Positions 43,086 to 51,825 are shown, counted from the first letter of the stretch. The stretch: 64,000 nt of DNA from Solibacteraceae bacterium (GCA_021324015.1 JAJPJX010000158.1:20064-84063); one strand, 5' to 3'. The notes: generated from the sequence alone by a model not told the origin. Numbers and translations are program-made.

Positions 43086-43984
43086 TGTCGTCTTCACCCT
43101 CCCCACTGCCCCAAAATTCAGATGAAGTAGTGAAGGATCTTCTGAAGAGTCGGCTGATGGCCCTCGAAGCCGCGCTCCAGGAAGACGTGATTGTGTTTCG
43201 GGGTCCGATAGCCTATGGTGTGGACGATCTTCTTCGTGACGCTGTTGAGCAGATCCCTGAGAAAAGACCACATATTGCGATGGTTCTGCAAACGGATGGT
43301 GGATATGTCGAGGTCGTAGAGCGAATTGTTAAGCTACTGCGGCATCACTATCAGTACGTGAGTTTCATCGTCCCTAACTACGCGTTTTCTGCTGGAACCG
43401 TGCTGGTTATGTCTGGTGACGTAATTCGTATGGATTATTACTCCCTTCTCGGTCCCATTGATCCGCAGATCCAACTCAAGGGGCGTTGGATTCCAGCGAT
43501 TGGTTATCTGGCGAAGTATGAAGAACTTATCGATAAATCCAATTCCGGTCAGCTTACAAGCGCTGAATTGGCCTTCCTGATAGAGAAATTCGATCCAGCT
43601 GAATTGTTTCGCTACGATCAAGAACGAGAGCTATCGAAGACCCTGTTGATAGAATGGCTAGCGAACTATAAGTTTAAGGACTGGGGGCCAACGACGGAAA
43701 CGCGAAAGCTCCCCGTGACTCAGCAATTGAAAGAGCAACGTGCCGAAGAAATCGCAAAGCAACTTAACGATCCTACGGTATGGCATTCACATGGACGCGG
43801 AATCTCAATGCAGGTGTTAACAGACAAGCTGAATCTAAAAATAGAGGATTTTTCCAAGAACGGGCAGGTCAACGATGCGATACGAGCTTATGATCGTCTC
43901 TTGAGCGATTATCTCGGCGTGCGCCATCACAATCTGGTTGTACATACGAGGGCCACATATAAGGCCATGGAGATTGAAGACTGA
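43085..43984 (+). CDS. SDH-family ClpP-fold serine protease
   Basis: The 299-residue protein has the serine-dehydrogenase-proteinase layout, related to SppA and ClpP: VFRGPIAYGVDDLL, VLQTDGGYVEVVERI, FSAGTVLVMSGD with the nucleophile Ser102, and SLLGPIDPQ. No signal peptide, so the protease is cytoplasmic or membrane-peripheral. The gene is clearly lower in GC (one 60-base line has 27 G+C) than all neighbours, which points to horizontal transfer. Target and role are unknown; small-protein neighbours on both sides suggest a self-contained cassette. Confidence 0.85.
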   Translation: MSSSPSPLPQNSDEVVKDLLKSRLMALEAALQEDVIVFRGPIAYGVDDLLRDAVEQIPEKRPHIAMVLQTDGGYVEVVERIVKLLRHHYQYVSFIVPNYAFSAGTVLVMSGDVIRMDYYSLLGPIDPQIQLKGRWIPAIGYLAKYEELIDKSNSGQLTSAELAFLIEKFDPAELFRYDQERELSKTLLIEWLANYKFKDWGPTTETRKLPVTQQLKEQRAEEIAKQLNDPTVWHSHGRGISMQVLTDKLNLKIEDFSKNGQVNDAIRAYDRLLSDYLGVRHHNLVVHTRATYKAMEIED

Positions 43985-43985
43985 A

Positions 43986-44201
43986 ATGAGAACACAGAAC
44001 CCGCCGTCTCTTGAGGACCTGGTCCGCTCAAATCCTAAAGTGGATCCGAAACTCGTCGCTTCAGCTAGGGCCAGCATCGACGAGATCAAGAGGAACGGAT
44101 TCGTTCCAGAGGGGTATCGCCTAACGGGTCGCAGGACATCACTTGTAGAGAAGCCGCCTTCTCGGTCCGAAAAGACTAGACTTCCACGTCGGCATCGCTG
44201 A
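43986..44201 (+). CDS. Small protein of unknown function, 71 residues
   Basis: The product starts RTQNPPSLEDLVRSNPKVDPKLVASAR and has a basic C-terminal tail. It begins two bases after the protease stop codon, so it is part of the same operon. The acidic, Pro-containing N-terminus and basic tail could be an adaptor or substrate for the protease, but no homology is recognised. Confidence 0.6.
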   Translation: MRTQNPPSLEDLVRSNPKVDPKLVASARASIDEIKRNGFVPEGYRLTGRRTSLVEKPPSRSEKTRLPRRHR

Positions 44202-44312
44202 CTTCTCTATTGACTACTTGCGCGAGTATAACGTCAGCGTGAACAAGCTGATTTGCTGCCTCTGGTAGCATGAAGCGCGGGACAGCGCCAGCGCAGAAGT
44301 TGGAGTGGCCGA

Positions 44313-45782
44313 TTATGTTTGATCCCTTGAAGAGCTTGTCGACTCGCCTGAAGACTGGGAAGCTGCCCTGGCCAGAGATTCAATGGGAGCTGCTGCGAGG
44401 CCGGCGGGCAGGTCCAGCGTCACGCGCGTGCCATGGCCGGGGCGGCTCTCAATAGCGGCCTCGCCGCCGTGCAGCGCGGCGATGCTTTTGACGATGGCGA
44501 GGCCCAGGCCGGCGCCGCCCGCCTGCGGGCTGCGGGAAGGATCCACGCGGTGGAAGCGGTCGAAGACGTGAGGCAGATGTTCGGGCGGAATGCCGCAGCC
44601 GGTGTCCTCGACGGCGACCAGCAGGCGGCCTTCCGCGCCGCGGGCTTCCAGTTGGATGCAGCCGCCCGGCGGGGTGTACGCCAGGGAGTTCTCCACCAGG
44701 TTCCCGACCGCCCGCTGGAACAGGGTGCGATCGAGCTCGGCCACCAGGCCTGCGGGCGCGCGGGCCTCCAGGGCGACGCCGGCCTCGTGCGCCGCGGCTT
44801 CATAGAATTCGCGCACCGTGCGCAGTTCGGGGCCGATCTCGAGAGGTTCGCGGCGGATCTGGGTGCCGGGGTTTTCGGCGCGCGCCAGAAACAGGAGGCT
44901 ATCGATCAGGCGGGAGAGGCGCAGGCACTCTTCGAGGGACGAACCCAGCGCGTCGCGGTATTCCTCCGGTGAACGCGCGCGGGCCAGCGCGACTTCCACT
45001 TCGCCGCGCAAATTATTGACCGGGGTGCGCAGTTCGTGCGCGATGTCGCTCGAAAAACGGGCCAGCCGGCCGAAGGCATCTTCCAGGCGGTCCAGCATCT
45101 CGTTGAAGGTGGCGGCGAGGGCGTTGAGCTCGGAAGGCAGCCCGGAAAGGTCGATGCGTTCGTTGAGCGTGGTGGAGCGGATGCGGCGCATGGTCCGGGC
45201 GATTTCGGCCACCGGCCGCAGGCCGCGGCGGGCCATGGTGTGGCCTACCAGCACGCAGACCAGCAGGCCAATGCCCAGCACAGTCCAAAGCCGGCCGCGG
45301 TAGCCGGCCAACAAGTGCTTTTCGAAAGTGACCTCGAGCGCGACCTGCACGCGGTAGTCCTCGCGGGTTCCGGCGGCGCTCCGGGAAAGGACGCGGAACA
45401 CGCGCCCGCTGCGTCCGCGGTATTCCGTGCCGCCGGAGGCCGGCAGCGCCGCGGCGGGAATCTCGGCGGACATGCCGGCGCTTTCCACCACCAGGCGCCC
45501 GGCGGCATCGAGCACGCGGGAGAGCACTTCCACGCCGGGGCGCTTGGTGGATTCGCCCTCGACCTCCCATTCCACGGTGCGAAAATCATGCGCCCGCAGC
45601 AGGGCGATCAGAGTGTCGGCTTTCTCGGTGAGGTACTGATCGTCCTCGCGGTCGAAGCTGGTGAGCAGCACCCAGTATAGGAAGCCGGTAGCTACCAGCA
45701 GCAGCAGGAAGGCGGAGCCGGCGTACCACGCCGAAAGGCGCGCGCTCAGGCTGGCGGGGCGGCTACTCGGCTTCCAGAACAT
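44313..45782 (-). CDS. Sensor histidine kinase, CusS type
   Basis: The 489-residue protein has TM1 at about 18-42, a periplasmic sensor domain, TM2 at about 165-185, a HAMP domain, His249 in [15 protein letters not shown]-box [18 protein letters not shown]1 EDTGCGIP and G2 [10 protein letters not shown] boxes. Structure and neighbours match heavy-metal sensor kinases. The expected end is near [10 protein letters not shown]; about 28 further residues ending SSSRDQT are encoded by DNA at the edge of the low-GC cassette, so the original 3' end seems to have been replaced. Confidence 0.92.
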   Translation of the reverse strand: MFWKPSSRPASLSARLSAWYAGSAFLLLLVATGFLYWVLLTSFDREDDQYLTEKADTLIALLRAHDFRTVEWEVEGESTKRPGVEVLSRVLDAAGRLVVESAGMSAEIPAAALPASGGTEYRGRSGRVFRVLSRSAAGTREDYRVQVALEVTFEKHLLAGYRGRLWTVLGIGLLVCVLVGHTMARRGLRPVAEIARTMRRIRSTTLNERIDLSGLPSELNALAATFNEMLDRLEDAFGRLARFSSDIAHELRTPVNNLRGEVEVALARARSPEEYRDALGSSLEECLRLSRLIDSLLFLARAENPGTQIRREPLEIGPELRTVREFYEAAAHEAGVALEARAPAGLVAELDRTLFQRAVGNLVENSLAYTPPGGCIQLEARGAEGRLLVAVEDTGCGIPPEHLPHVFDRFHRVDPSRSPQAGGAGLGLAIVKSIAALHGGEAAIESRPGHGTRVTLDLPAGLAAAPIESLARAASQSSGESTSSSRDQT

Positions 45783-46434
45783 ATCCGACTCCGCGCACGG
45801 TGCGGATCAGCTTGCGAGCAAAGGGGTCGTCCACCTTGGAGCGCAGGCGGCGCACGTGGACCTCGACCACGTTGGTGCCGCTATCGAAGTTCATGTCCCA
45901 GACCTGCTCGGCGATGAGGGTACGGGAGAGCACTTCTCCGGCGCGGCGGGCGAGAAGCGAGAGCAGCAGGAACTCCTTAGGCGTGAGGTCCAGGCGGCGC
46001 CCGGCGCGGGAGGCGCGGTGGGCGGCCAGGTCCACCTCGAGATCGGCCACCCGCAGGGTTTCCGGGCGGCGCGCGGGGCCGCGGCGCAGGATGGTGCGGA
46101 TGCGGGCGAGCAGTTCGGAGAAGGCGAAGGGCTTGACCAGGTAATCGTCGGCGCCCAGTTCCAGGCCTTTGACGCGGTCCGGCACGGCGTCGCGCGCAGT
46201 GAGGAACAGCACCGGCGTCTGGTCGCCGGTGCGGCGCAGTTCGGAGAGCACGGACCAGCCGTCGCGCCCCGGCAGCATGACGTCCAGCACCAGGAGGTCG
46301 TAGCGGGACTGGCGCGCCAGGTACAGACCCTCCTCGCCGCCGGCGGCCACGTCCGCCACGAAGCCGTGCTCGGAGAGCCCGCGGCGCAGATAGGCCGCGG
46401 CTTTGGGTTCATCCTCGACGATCAGGACGCGCAA
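45763..46434 (-). CDS. OmpR-family response regulator, CusR type
   Basis: From the TTG at 46434 ([10 protein letters not shown]) the product has 223 residues, the standard length. Receiver domain: acidic pocket Glu7-Asp8-Glu9, phosphorylation site Asp51 (LVLDVMLPG), Lys near 101 (YLVKPF). Winged-helix domain: [22 protein letters not shown] and [12 protein letters not shown]. The end overlaps the kinase start by 20 bases. It probably controls the RND operon further downstream. Confidence 0.93.
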   Translation of the reverse strand: MRVLIVEDEPKAAAYLRRGLSEHGFVADVAAGGEEGLYLARQSRYDLLVLDVMLPGRDGWSVLSELRRTGDQTPVLFLTARDAVPDRVKGLELGADDYLVKPFAFSELLARIRTILRRGPARRPETLRVADLEVDLAAHRASRAGRRLDLTPKEFLLLSLLARRAGEVLSRTLIAEQVWDMNFDSGTNVVEVHVRRLRSKVDDPFARKLIRTVRGVGYVLEAE

Positions 46435-46506
46435 GGTATTCCCAGTGTAATCCGCGGGCTGGGCGGGCGATTTGCCGCGGCGGCGAACTTGGCTTAGGCT
46501 GGGGGA

Positions 46507-47058
46507 TTGTTCGTCTTTGATCCTCCCGCCGACCGGTATTTCGGCGCCCAGGTGCGCCGGCTGCTGGCGCGTCTGCCGGCGCTCGAGGGAGGAGTGATCC
46601 GCGTAGAGGCGCGGGGCCGGCTGCGGGGCGCGGGGGGCGCGATTCACGCGGGGGCTTTTCTGCGCCAGCGGCGGATCGCTTTCGACCGCAACTTGAGCCG
46701 TGACGGGGCGGAGTTCGGCCGCATCTTCGTTCACGAGGTGGCGCACTTCGCCTGGATCCGGCTCAGCAACGCGCGGCGCCGGTCCTGGGAAGATCTGCTG
46801 CGGGAGGAGATGGCGCGGGGTGCGCTCGGCGAGTTGGGCTGGTCGGCGGAATGGCGCAAGGAGGGGCTCGAGCCCGTGGACCTGCACGGGCGCACGCGCC
46901 GCTGGCGGGAGTACGTATGCGAGAGCTTCTGCGATACGGCGGCGTGGTGTTTTGCGCCGCTTGCGAACCACCCCGAATTTACCCTGGCCGGGCGGTGGCG
47001 GCGCCGGCGACGGGACTGGTTTGCACACTTCCTTGTCACCAAACGAATGTCGATATAA
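46507..47058 (+). CDS. Small HEXXH metallopeptidase-like protein
   Basis: The 183-residue product (TTG start at 46507) has [13 protein letters not shown], a classical HEXXH zinc motif in a helix, at about 75-79. Two later cysteines ([13 protein letters not shown]) and a Glu in the same segment could supply the third zinc ligand. No signal peptide. The rest does not match a family I know. It is divergent from the response regulator. The start is uncertain because it is a TTG with only a G-rich stretch before it. Confidence 0.65.
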   Translation: MFVFDPPADRYFGAQVRRLLARLPALEGGVIRVEARGRLRGAGGAIHAGAFLRQRRIAFDRNLSRDGAEFGRIFVHEVAHFAWIRLSNARRRSWEDLLREEMARGALGELGWSAEWRKEGLEPVDLHGRTRRWREYVCESFCDTAAWCFAPLANHPEFTLAGRWRRRRRDWFAHFLVTKRMSI

Positions 47059-47059
47059 T
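47033..47059 (+). promoter_or_regulatory. Sigma70-type promoter of the TlpA-like gene
   Basis: TTGTCA (47033-47038) and a perfect TATAAT (47054-47059) have a spacing of 15 bases, slightly short. The element overlaps the end of the zincin gene and lies 25 bases before the GTG. Confidence 0.5.
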
Positions 47060-47083
47060 CAAAGAAAAGTGAAGGAGAGGATT

Positions 47084-47680
47084 GTGTCCCCATCCCGCAT
47101 TGCGGCCGCCCTGGCTACAGGCTTGCTTCTAGGCTGTTTTCTCTACGGCTGCTCGTCCAACACCAAGTCCGTGAAGGCGGCTTCGGTCAAACCGGGGAAA
47201 GAGCGGCGGGAGGCGCCGGATTTTTCGCTCAAGGACGCCGATGGCAAGACCGTACGGCTCTCCGACTATCGCGGCAAGGTGGTGGTGCTGGATTTCTGGG
47301 CCACCTGGTGCGGGCCGTGCAAGATCGAGATCCCCTGGTTCGTGGACTTCCAGCGGAAGAACAAGGACAAGGGCTTCGAGGTGATCGGCGTGGCCATGGA
47401 CGACGACGGCTGGGACGCGGTGAGGCCCTTCGCTAGCCAGATGGGCATCAACTACCGGCTGGTGCTGGGCAACGACGACACCGCCCAGAAGTTTGGCGGC
47501 GTGGAGGCCTTACCCACCACGTTTCTGATCGATCGGGACGGGAGGATCGCCGCTGTCCACGTGGGCCTGGTGAGCAGAGGGGATTTCCAGAATGGCATTG
47601 ACGAGTTGTTGCAGGCTCCCGCGAGCAGTGGCTCTGGCAGCCGCGTTTCTCTACCTGCCCTGTTTGTTCGCGCAAGGTAG
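47084..47680 (+). CDS. TlpA-like thioredoxin-fold lipoprotein
   Basis: The 198-residue protein begins with a lipoprotein signal (ATGLLLGCFLYGC; lipobox LLGC, Cys18), has a linker and a thioredoxin domain with the active site WATWCGPCK (Cys76, Cys79) and the cis-Pro in VEALPTTFLIDRDG. It should be a membrane-anchored periplasmic disulfide reductase or carrier. GGAGAGG precedes the GTG. The next gene starts inside its 3' end, so both are translated together. Confidence 0.92.
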   Translation: MSPSRIAAALATGLLLGCFLYGCSSNTKSVKAASVKPGKERREAPDFSLKDADGKTVRLSDYRGKVVVLDFWATWCGPCKIEIPWFVDFQRKNKDKGFEVIGVAMDDDGWDAVRPFASQMGINYRLVLGNDDTAQKFGGVEALPTTFLIDRDGRIAAVHVGLVSRGDFQNGIDELLQAPASSGSGSRVSLPALFVRAR

Positions 47681-48080
47681 CGCGATCCTTTCCGTAGCGC
47701 CGCCGCAAAAGATTGTGGCCAGGCGGGGGGCCGGCGCGCAGGCCCGGATAGCCGTGCAGTTGCAGCCCGGTTTTCACGTCAACAGCAACACGCCCAGCGA
47801 GGAATACCTGATTCCGCTGAAGTTGACCTGGCTGCCGGGGGCGCTGCAGGCCGCAGGCACGACTTATCCCAAGCCGCGGATGGAAAAATACCAGTTCTCG
47901 GCCAAGCCACTTTCTGTCTTCACCGGCAACTTCGACCTCGTGACCGCCTTCCAAGTGCCGGCCACAGCGCCGCGCGGGCCGGGAGTGCTGGTGGGCAAGC
48001 TGCGCTACCGGGCCTGCAACCAGAACGCCTGCTTCCCTCCCAAGACGGCGGAGGTGAAGCTGCCGTACGAAGTGCGCTAG
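47592..48080 (+). CDS. DsbD N-terminal-domain protein without the membrane part
   Basis: A 162-residue exported protein (signal peptide LPRAVALAAAFLYLPCLFAQ) matching the DsbD alpha domain: PPQKIVARRGAGAQARIAVQLQPGFHVNSN in strands, TYPKP, and the redox pair in YRACNQNACFPP (Cys-X4-Cys). The usual TM and C-terminal thioredoxin parts of DsbD are missing. It overlaps the TlpA-like gene by 89 bases, so the two could form an exchange pair and get electrons from a DsbD or CcdA elsewhere in the genome. Confidence 0.82.
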   Translation: MALTSCCRLPRAVALAAAFLYLPCLFAQGSAILSVAPPQKIVARRGAGAQARIAVQLQPGFHVNSNTPSEEYLIPLKLTWLPGALQAAGTTYPKPRMEKYQFSAKPLSVFTGNFDLVTAFQVPATAPRGPGVLVGKLRYRACNQNACFPPKTAEVKLPYEVR

Positions 48081-48154
48081 GGCCGGCGGTTGTGCTGCAA
48101 AGATGGGTGGGTGATCGAGTGGCCGCGGCTTTGTGATGCGCGTCAATCCGCCCG

Positions 48155-48481
48155 TCAATCAGTCTTGAAGCCGGGGGTATCATTGACGAACAGGACCAAC
48201 CCAACTACGTCATCCTTTGGTAGCCACCTGAGTTGGCCCTTTCGGATCATGTGCACGACTTCGTAGCCTTCAATAGTCCGCCGCAGTTCCCGTCGAACAG
48301 CGCGGATTCAGATTCAGTTCAGGGGCATAGCGCTCAGATAGTGGTATGATCCGCAGCGAGCCCGCGCTCGGTGAGCAGTTCCTCGACGTCGCGATAGAGG
48401 AGAGGGAAAATCGCAGGTACGACCCCACCGCAAAGGTGATCACGGCCGGTTCGAAAGTTCGAAATGCCACCATTTGAACAA
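48155..48481 (-). pseudogene. Decayed IS6-family transposase, both ends of the gene joined
   Basis: On the minus strand the translation, with several frameshifts, gives FKWWHFEP, FAVGSYLRFSLS, YRDVEELLTERGLAADHTTI, ERYAPELN and then RRELRRTIEGYEVVHMIRKG plus QLRWLPKDDVVG, the N-terminal and C-terminal landmarks of IS6-family DDE transposases. The catalytic DDE core between them is deleted and stop codons interrupt every frame. An 8-base duplication (TTCGAAAG / TTCGAA) near 48450-48463 explains one shift. The rest of the interval 48081-48632 has no gene. Confidence 0.75.
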
Positions 48482-48632
48482 GAATGGCCGTGATGATGAG
48501 GCGGTGCGGTGGTGGGAAGAGTACCAGCGGAGGAACCGCCCGGCGAAACCAGAGAACTGGAAAGGGGGCGTGCAATGAATTCCGCTGCGGTGTTGCTGCT
48601 GGCTGCGCAAGGCCCGTAGGTGATAGAAGATG

Positions 48633-48707
48633 TGGTAGCGCTAACGGGAATCGAACCCGTATTTGAGCCTTGAGAGGGCTCCGTCCTAACCGTTAGACGA
48701 TAGCGCC
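48633..48707 (-). tRNA. tRNA-Glu (anticodon CTC), 3' CCA encoded
   Basis: On the minus strand the acceptor GGCGCTA pairs with TAGCGCT (terminal G-U). The anticodon arm is GAGCC-CTCTCAA-GGCTC with anticodon CTC, and the T-arm is ACGGG-TTCGATT-CCCGT. A73 and CCA are encoded. Confidence 0.97.
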
Positions 48708-48708
48708 A

Positions 48709-48725
48709 CGGGAGATAGTCTCCCG
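48709..48725 (-). terminator. Hairpin between the ECF sigma gene and tRNA-Glu
   Basis: CGGGAG and CTCCCG flank a five-base loop in the 37 bases between the sigma-factor stop and the tRNA. It can end sigma transcription or be part of the tRNA 5' leader. Confidence 0.4.
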
Positions 48726-48726
48726 T

Positions 48727-48756
48727 ATTGTACCAACTCCCGCCTCACGCTGTCAG
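48727..48756 (-). promoter_or_regulatory. Promoter of tRNA-Glu
   Basis: On the minus strand CTGACA (48756-48751) and TACAAT (48732-48727) are 18 bases apart, both one mismatch from consensus. The promoter overlaps the 3' end of the sigma-factor gene. Confidence 0.5.
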
Positions 48757-49353
48757 CGCGGCTGGCCCGCGGCGCCCTGCGTGCGCCGTCAGCCGCTTGC
48801 GCAACTCCTGCCGCGCCCGCAGCAGCCGCGATTTGACCGCTCCATCCGAAATTCCCAACTTCGCCGCCGCTTGCTCCACCGAGTTCTCCCGCACGTCCCG
48901 CAGCACGAAAGCGTTCCGCCACAGCGGTGGAATCCGCCGGATCTCCCGCATCAGCAGCGCCGCCACTTCCTTCCGCCCGAGCGCCTGCTCCGGTGATTCT
49001 TCCTCCGCCAGCGGTTCCAGCCGCCCAAGATCGGCATCCTCCAGGTACACAAACCGTGCCCTCCGCGCCTGCCGCAGCCGCATCAGACACTGGTTCACCA
49101 CGATCCGCGTCAGCCACGTGGAAAATTGGGCGTCCCCCTGAAATTGCCCCACGTATTGATAGGCCTTCCAGTACGCGTTCTGCACTTCGTCCTCCGCCTC
49201 CTCCCGGACCCGCAGGATCGAAATGGCCGTCTTCAGCGACGCCGTGTAGTGCCGCCGCATCAGCTCCCCAAACGCATCCTGGTCCCCTGCCTGCGCCTGC
49301 CGCACTAGCGCCTCTTCGCTCCGGCTACGCGTCCCCTCGCAATTGTTTTGCAT
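48745..49353 (-). CDS. ECF-type RNA polymerase sigma factor
   Basis: From ATG 49353 (GGAGG seven bases before it) the product has 202 residues. Region 2: DAFGELMRRHYTASL, AEDEVQNAYWKAYQYV and FQGDAQFSTWLTRIVVNQCL; region 4: PLWRNAFVLRDVRENSVEQAAAKLGISDGAVKSRLLRARQEL (in parts), which is the helix-turn-helix that reads the -35 element. No anti-sigma gene is adjacent. It is divergent from the XRE-cupin regulator across an AT-rich region. The domain order is that of RpoE-like factors. Confidence 0.95.
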   Translation of the reverse strand: MQNNCEGTRSRSEEALVRQAQAGDQDAFGELMRRHYTASLKTAISILRVREEAEDEVQNAYWKAYQYVGQFQGDAQFSTWLTRIVVNQCLMRLRQARRARFVYLEDADLGRLEPLAEEESPEQALGRKEVAALLMREIRRIPPLWRNAFVLRDVRENSVEQAAAKLGISDGAVKSRLLRARQELRKRLTAHAGRRGPAALTA

Positions 49354-49399
49354 TCTCGGACCTCCGCCCGCACTCCAATCAATGACCGATAATTTTGAG

Positions 49400-49500
49400 C
49401 CTAACAAGGAAGTCCCGAAGATTTTCGACATGACAAAAAGTAAATTCAGTTTAAATGAAAAAAACACCGATATCTTTAGTTTTGCTAATATAACTTTTAT
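49400..49500. other. Very AT-rich intergenic stretch
   Basis: The line at 49441-49500 contains only 12 G+C in 60 bases, against roughly two thirds in the flanking genes. It separates the divergent ECF sigma and XRE-cupin genes and probably holds both promoters; on the plus strand TATAAC at 49489-49494 is a candidate -10. Confidence 0.6.
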
Positions 49501-50107
49501 GCAAACGGAAAACAGCGAGGAGACCATTCGTCGCGCCCTTTCTTCCTACGAACTGGGCCGCAAGCTCCGGCAGCTCCGGCTCCGCAAGAAGGTCTCGCTG
49601 GTGGACCTGGGCCGCCACACCGGACTTTCCGCCTCCATGCTCTCCCAGCTCGAAAACGGCAAGCTGCTCCCCACCCTCCCCACACTGGCCCGCATCGCCA
49701 TGGTCTTTGACGTGGGCCTGGAGCAGTTCTTTAGCGATCGCCGCCACCAGAGGCTCTTTGGCGTCGTCCGGGCGGGAGAACGCATGCGCTTCCCCGAGCG
49801 CCCGGACGCTCCCTCCCCCGCCTATTTCTTCGAGTGCCTGGCCTTCGCCGCGCAGAACAAGGGGCTGGAAGCCTACCTGGCCGAGTTCCCCTGCCGCGAG
49901 CCCGGCGCTGTCCAGGAGCATTTCCACGAAGGCTCCGAGTTCCTCTACATCGTCTCCGGATCCCTCGTCATCCGCTTTCAGAATGAAGACCACCTCCTGG
50001 CCGAGGGCGATAGCGTCTATTTCGACTCCTCCGAGCCCCACGGCTACCGCGGCGCCGCGCAGCAGCCCAGCCGCGCTGTCGTGATCACCCTCCCGCCGCG
50101 CCTGTGA
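49499..50107 (+). CDS. XRE-family regulator with C-terminal cupin domain
   Basis: From ATG 49499 the product has 202 residues. HTH: LGRKLRQLRLRKKVSLVDLG, then SASMLSQLENGKLLPTLPTLARIA (in parts). C-terminal cupin (about 125-200): EHFHEGSEFLYIVSGSLVI and EGDSVYFDSSEPHGY, which may sense a small ligand. An in-frame ATG at 49382 would run through the AT-rich spacer; I prefer the internal start because the added residues have a different composition. Regulators of this type often control efflux or metabolic genes. Confidence 0.85.
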   Translation: MQTENSEETIRRALSSYELGRKLRQLRLRKKVSLVDLGRHTGLSASMLSQLENGKLLPTLPTLARIAMVFDVGLEQFFSDRRHQRLFGVVRAGERMRFPERPDAPSPAYFFECLAFAAQNKGLEAYLAEFPCREPGAVQEHFHEGSEFLYIVSGSLVIRFQNEDHLLAEGDSVYFDSSEPHGYRGAAQQPSRAVVITLPPRL

Positions 50108-50142
50108 CCCCCGCCGCCCGGCCTGCGCGATAATACAGGGGA

Positions 50143-51825
50143 ATGTGGCGGCGCCTCCTGATCCTGTGCTGCCTGCCCGGCTTGGTCCTGGCCGACGAAC
50201 ACTGGATTCGCTTCGCCTCCGGCCCCTTCGAGGTGTGGACCGATGCCGGCCCCCGCGCCGGCCGCGAAACGCTGGCGCGCTTTGAAGAGTTCCGTCACGG
50301 CCTCGGCCAGGTGGTTGGCGATCCCGATCTAGGCACGTCCATGCCCGTGCGCATCCTCCTGTTCCGCTCCGCCAAAGAGGCGGCTGCCTGGCCGGCGCCC
50401 AGCCCCATCCTGCGCGGCCGCGACTGCTTCGCCATTCTGTTGGCCTCCGGCGCGCCCGTGCCCCCGGCGGTCTTTCACGATGCCACCCGCCTGCTGCTCG
50501 ACTCCAGCGTGGCCCGCATGCCCGCCCACCTGGAGAGCGGACTCGAAGACCTGTTCTCCACCATCCAGGTGAGCGGCATCCTCATTAAGCTCGGTGAGCC
50601 GCCCTCCCAGCGCAGCCAGGACTGGGCCCTGGTCCACCTCCTGGCGGTTGATCCCGAGTACTACGGCAAGCTCCGCGTCCTGCTGTACAACCTGCGCCAC
50701 GGCGTCGAGGAGACCGTAGCGTACCGCAACTCCATCGGGAAAACCGCAGCCGAAATCGAGCAACAGGCCGCGCGCTATCTGGCGGCCGGCAATTTCCAGA
50801 CGGTCGACCTTTCCCCCCGCCCCATTAGCGTGGAACACGATTTTCCGGAAAATCCCGTGGAGCCCGCCGAGCTCCGCCTGGCCTTGGCCGACCTCCTGCT
50901 TCCCGGCCGCTCCGCCGATGCCTACCAGGCCCTCCTGCGGGACCGCCTGCACCCCGCCGAGGCCCACGAAGGCCTGGCCTTCCTGGCTCTCCGCGACCGG
51001 CAGCCGGATGCCGCCCGCCGCGAGTTTGCCGCCGCCATGGATGCCGGTTCCCGCAGCGCCGCCTGTTATGTGGAGTATTCTCGTCTGGAAACCGACCCCG
51101 CCAAAAGCGCCGCCGCGCTCCGCAAAGCCGTGGAACTCGATCCCAAGTTGGCGGAGGCGCACTTCCTCCTGGCCCGCCGCGAGTCCGATCCCGCCAGGCG
51201 CATCGCCGAGCTCAAGTCCGCCGCTTCGCTGGAGATCCGCAACGCCGCCTACTGGCAGGCCCTCGCCGAAGCGAACCTGGACGCGCACAACTTCTCCGAA
51301 GCCGCCCGCGCCTGGCGATCCGCCGAGCAGGCCGCCGCCAACCCGCAGGATCGCGCGCGCTATCGCCAGGCCCGCATGGCGATCGAGCAGCAGCGCCTCG
51401 ATTACGAAGCCGCCGAGCGCCGCCGCGCCGCCGAGGAACAGCAGCGTGAGCTCGACAAACTCAAAGAGCAGGCGCGTGCCGACCTCCACGCGCTCGAAGC
51501 CAAGGTCAACCAGGGCCAGTCGCCCGTCACCGGCGAGAAGGTCGTCCCCTGGTGGGAAGGGCCAAAGCCTTCCGGCAAAGCCGCCGGCGTGCTCAAGCAG
51601 GTCGATTGCCTCGGCCGCCAGGCCCGCCTGGTCATTCAGCAGGACGGCCAGAAGATCATCCGTCTCCTGATCCCCGATCCCTCCCGGGTCACTATCCTGG
51701 GCGGCGGGGATACCACCTTGGGATGCGGCCCCCAAAAAGCGCGCCGCGTCACCGTCGAGTACTTCCCGAAATCCAACCCCAAACTCGCTACCGTCGGGGA
51801 AGTGGCGACCCTCGAATTCCAGTGA
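50143..51825 (+). CDS. Exported TPR-repeat protein
   Basis: The 560-residue protein has a signal peptide (WRRLLILCCLPGLVLA), an N-terminal domain (about 20-200) of the kind seen in proteins with a peptidase-MA-like fold but without a visible HEXXH, TPR repeats at about 245-410 (LALADLLLPGRSADAY, AEAHEGLAFLALRDRQPDAAR and others), a coiled-coil segment rich in Glu/Arg/Gln (415-460) and a C-terminal beta domain. A scaffold role in the periplasm is likely; function not known. Confidence 0.75.
   Translation: MWRRLLILCCLPGLVLADEHWIRFASGPFEVWTDAGPRAGRETLARFEEFRHGLGQVVGDPDLGTSMPVRILLFRSAKEAAAWPAPSPILRGRDCFAILLASGAPVPPAVFHDATRLLLDSSVARMPAHLESGLEDLFSTIQVSGILIKLGEPPSQRSQDWALVHLLAVDPEYYGKLRVLLYNLRHGVEETVAYRNSIGKTAAEIEQQAARYLAAGNFQTVDLSPRPISVEHDFPENPVEPAELRLALADLLLPGRSADAYQALLRDRLHPAEAHEGLAFLALRDRQPDAARREFAAAMDAGSRSAACYVEYSRLETDPAKSAAALRKAVELDPKLAEAHFLLARRESDPARRIAELKSAASLEIRNAAYWQALAEANLDAHNFSEAARAWRSAEQAAANPQDRARYRQARMAIEQQRLDYEAAERRRAAEEQQRELDKLKEQARADLHALEAKVNQGQSPVTGEKVVPWWEGPKPSGKAAGVLKQVDCLGRQARLVIQQDGQKIIRLLIPDPSRVTILGGGDTTLGCGPQKARRVTVEYFPKSNPKLATVGEVATLEFQ

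Noticed and set aside
44210..44232. TTGACT...TATAAC as a promoter
   Set aside because: The spacing is only 11 bases.
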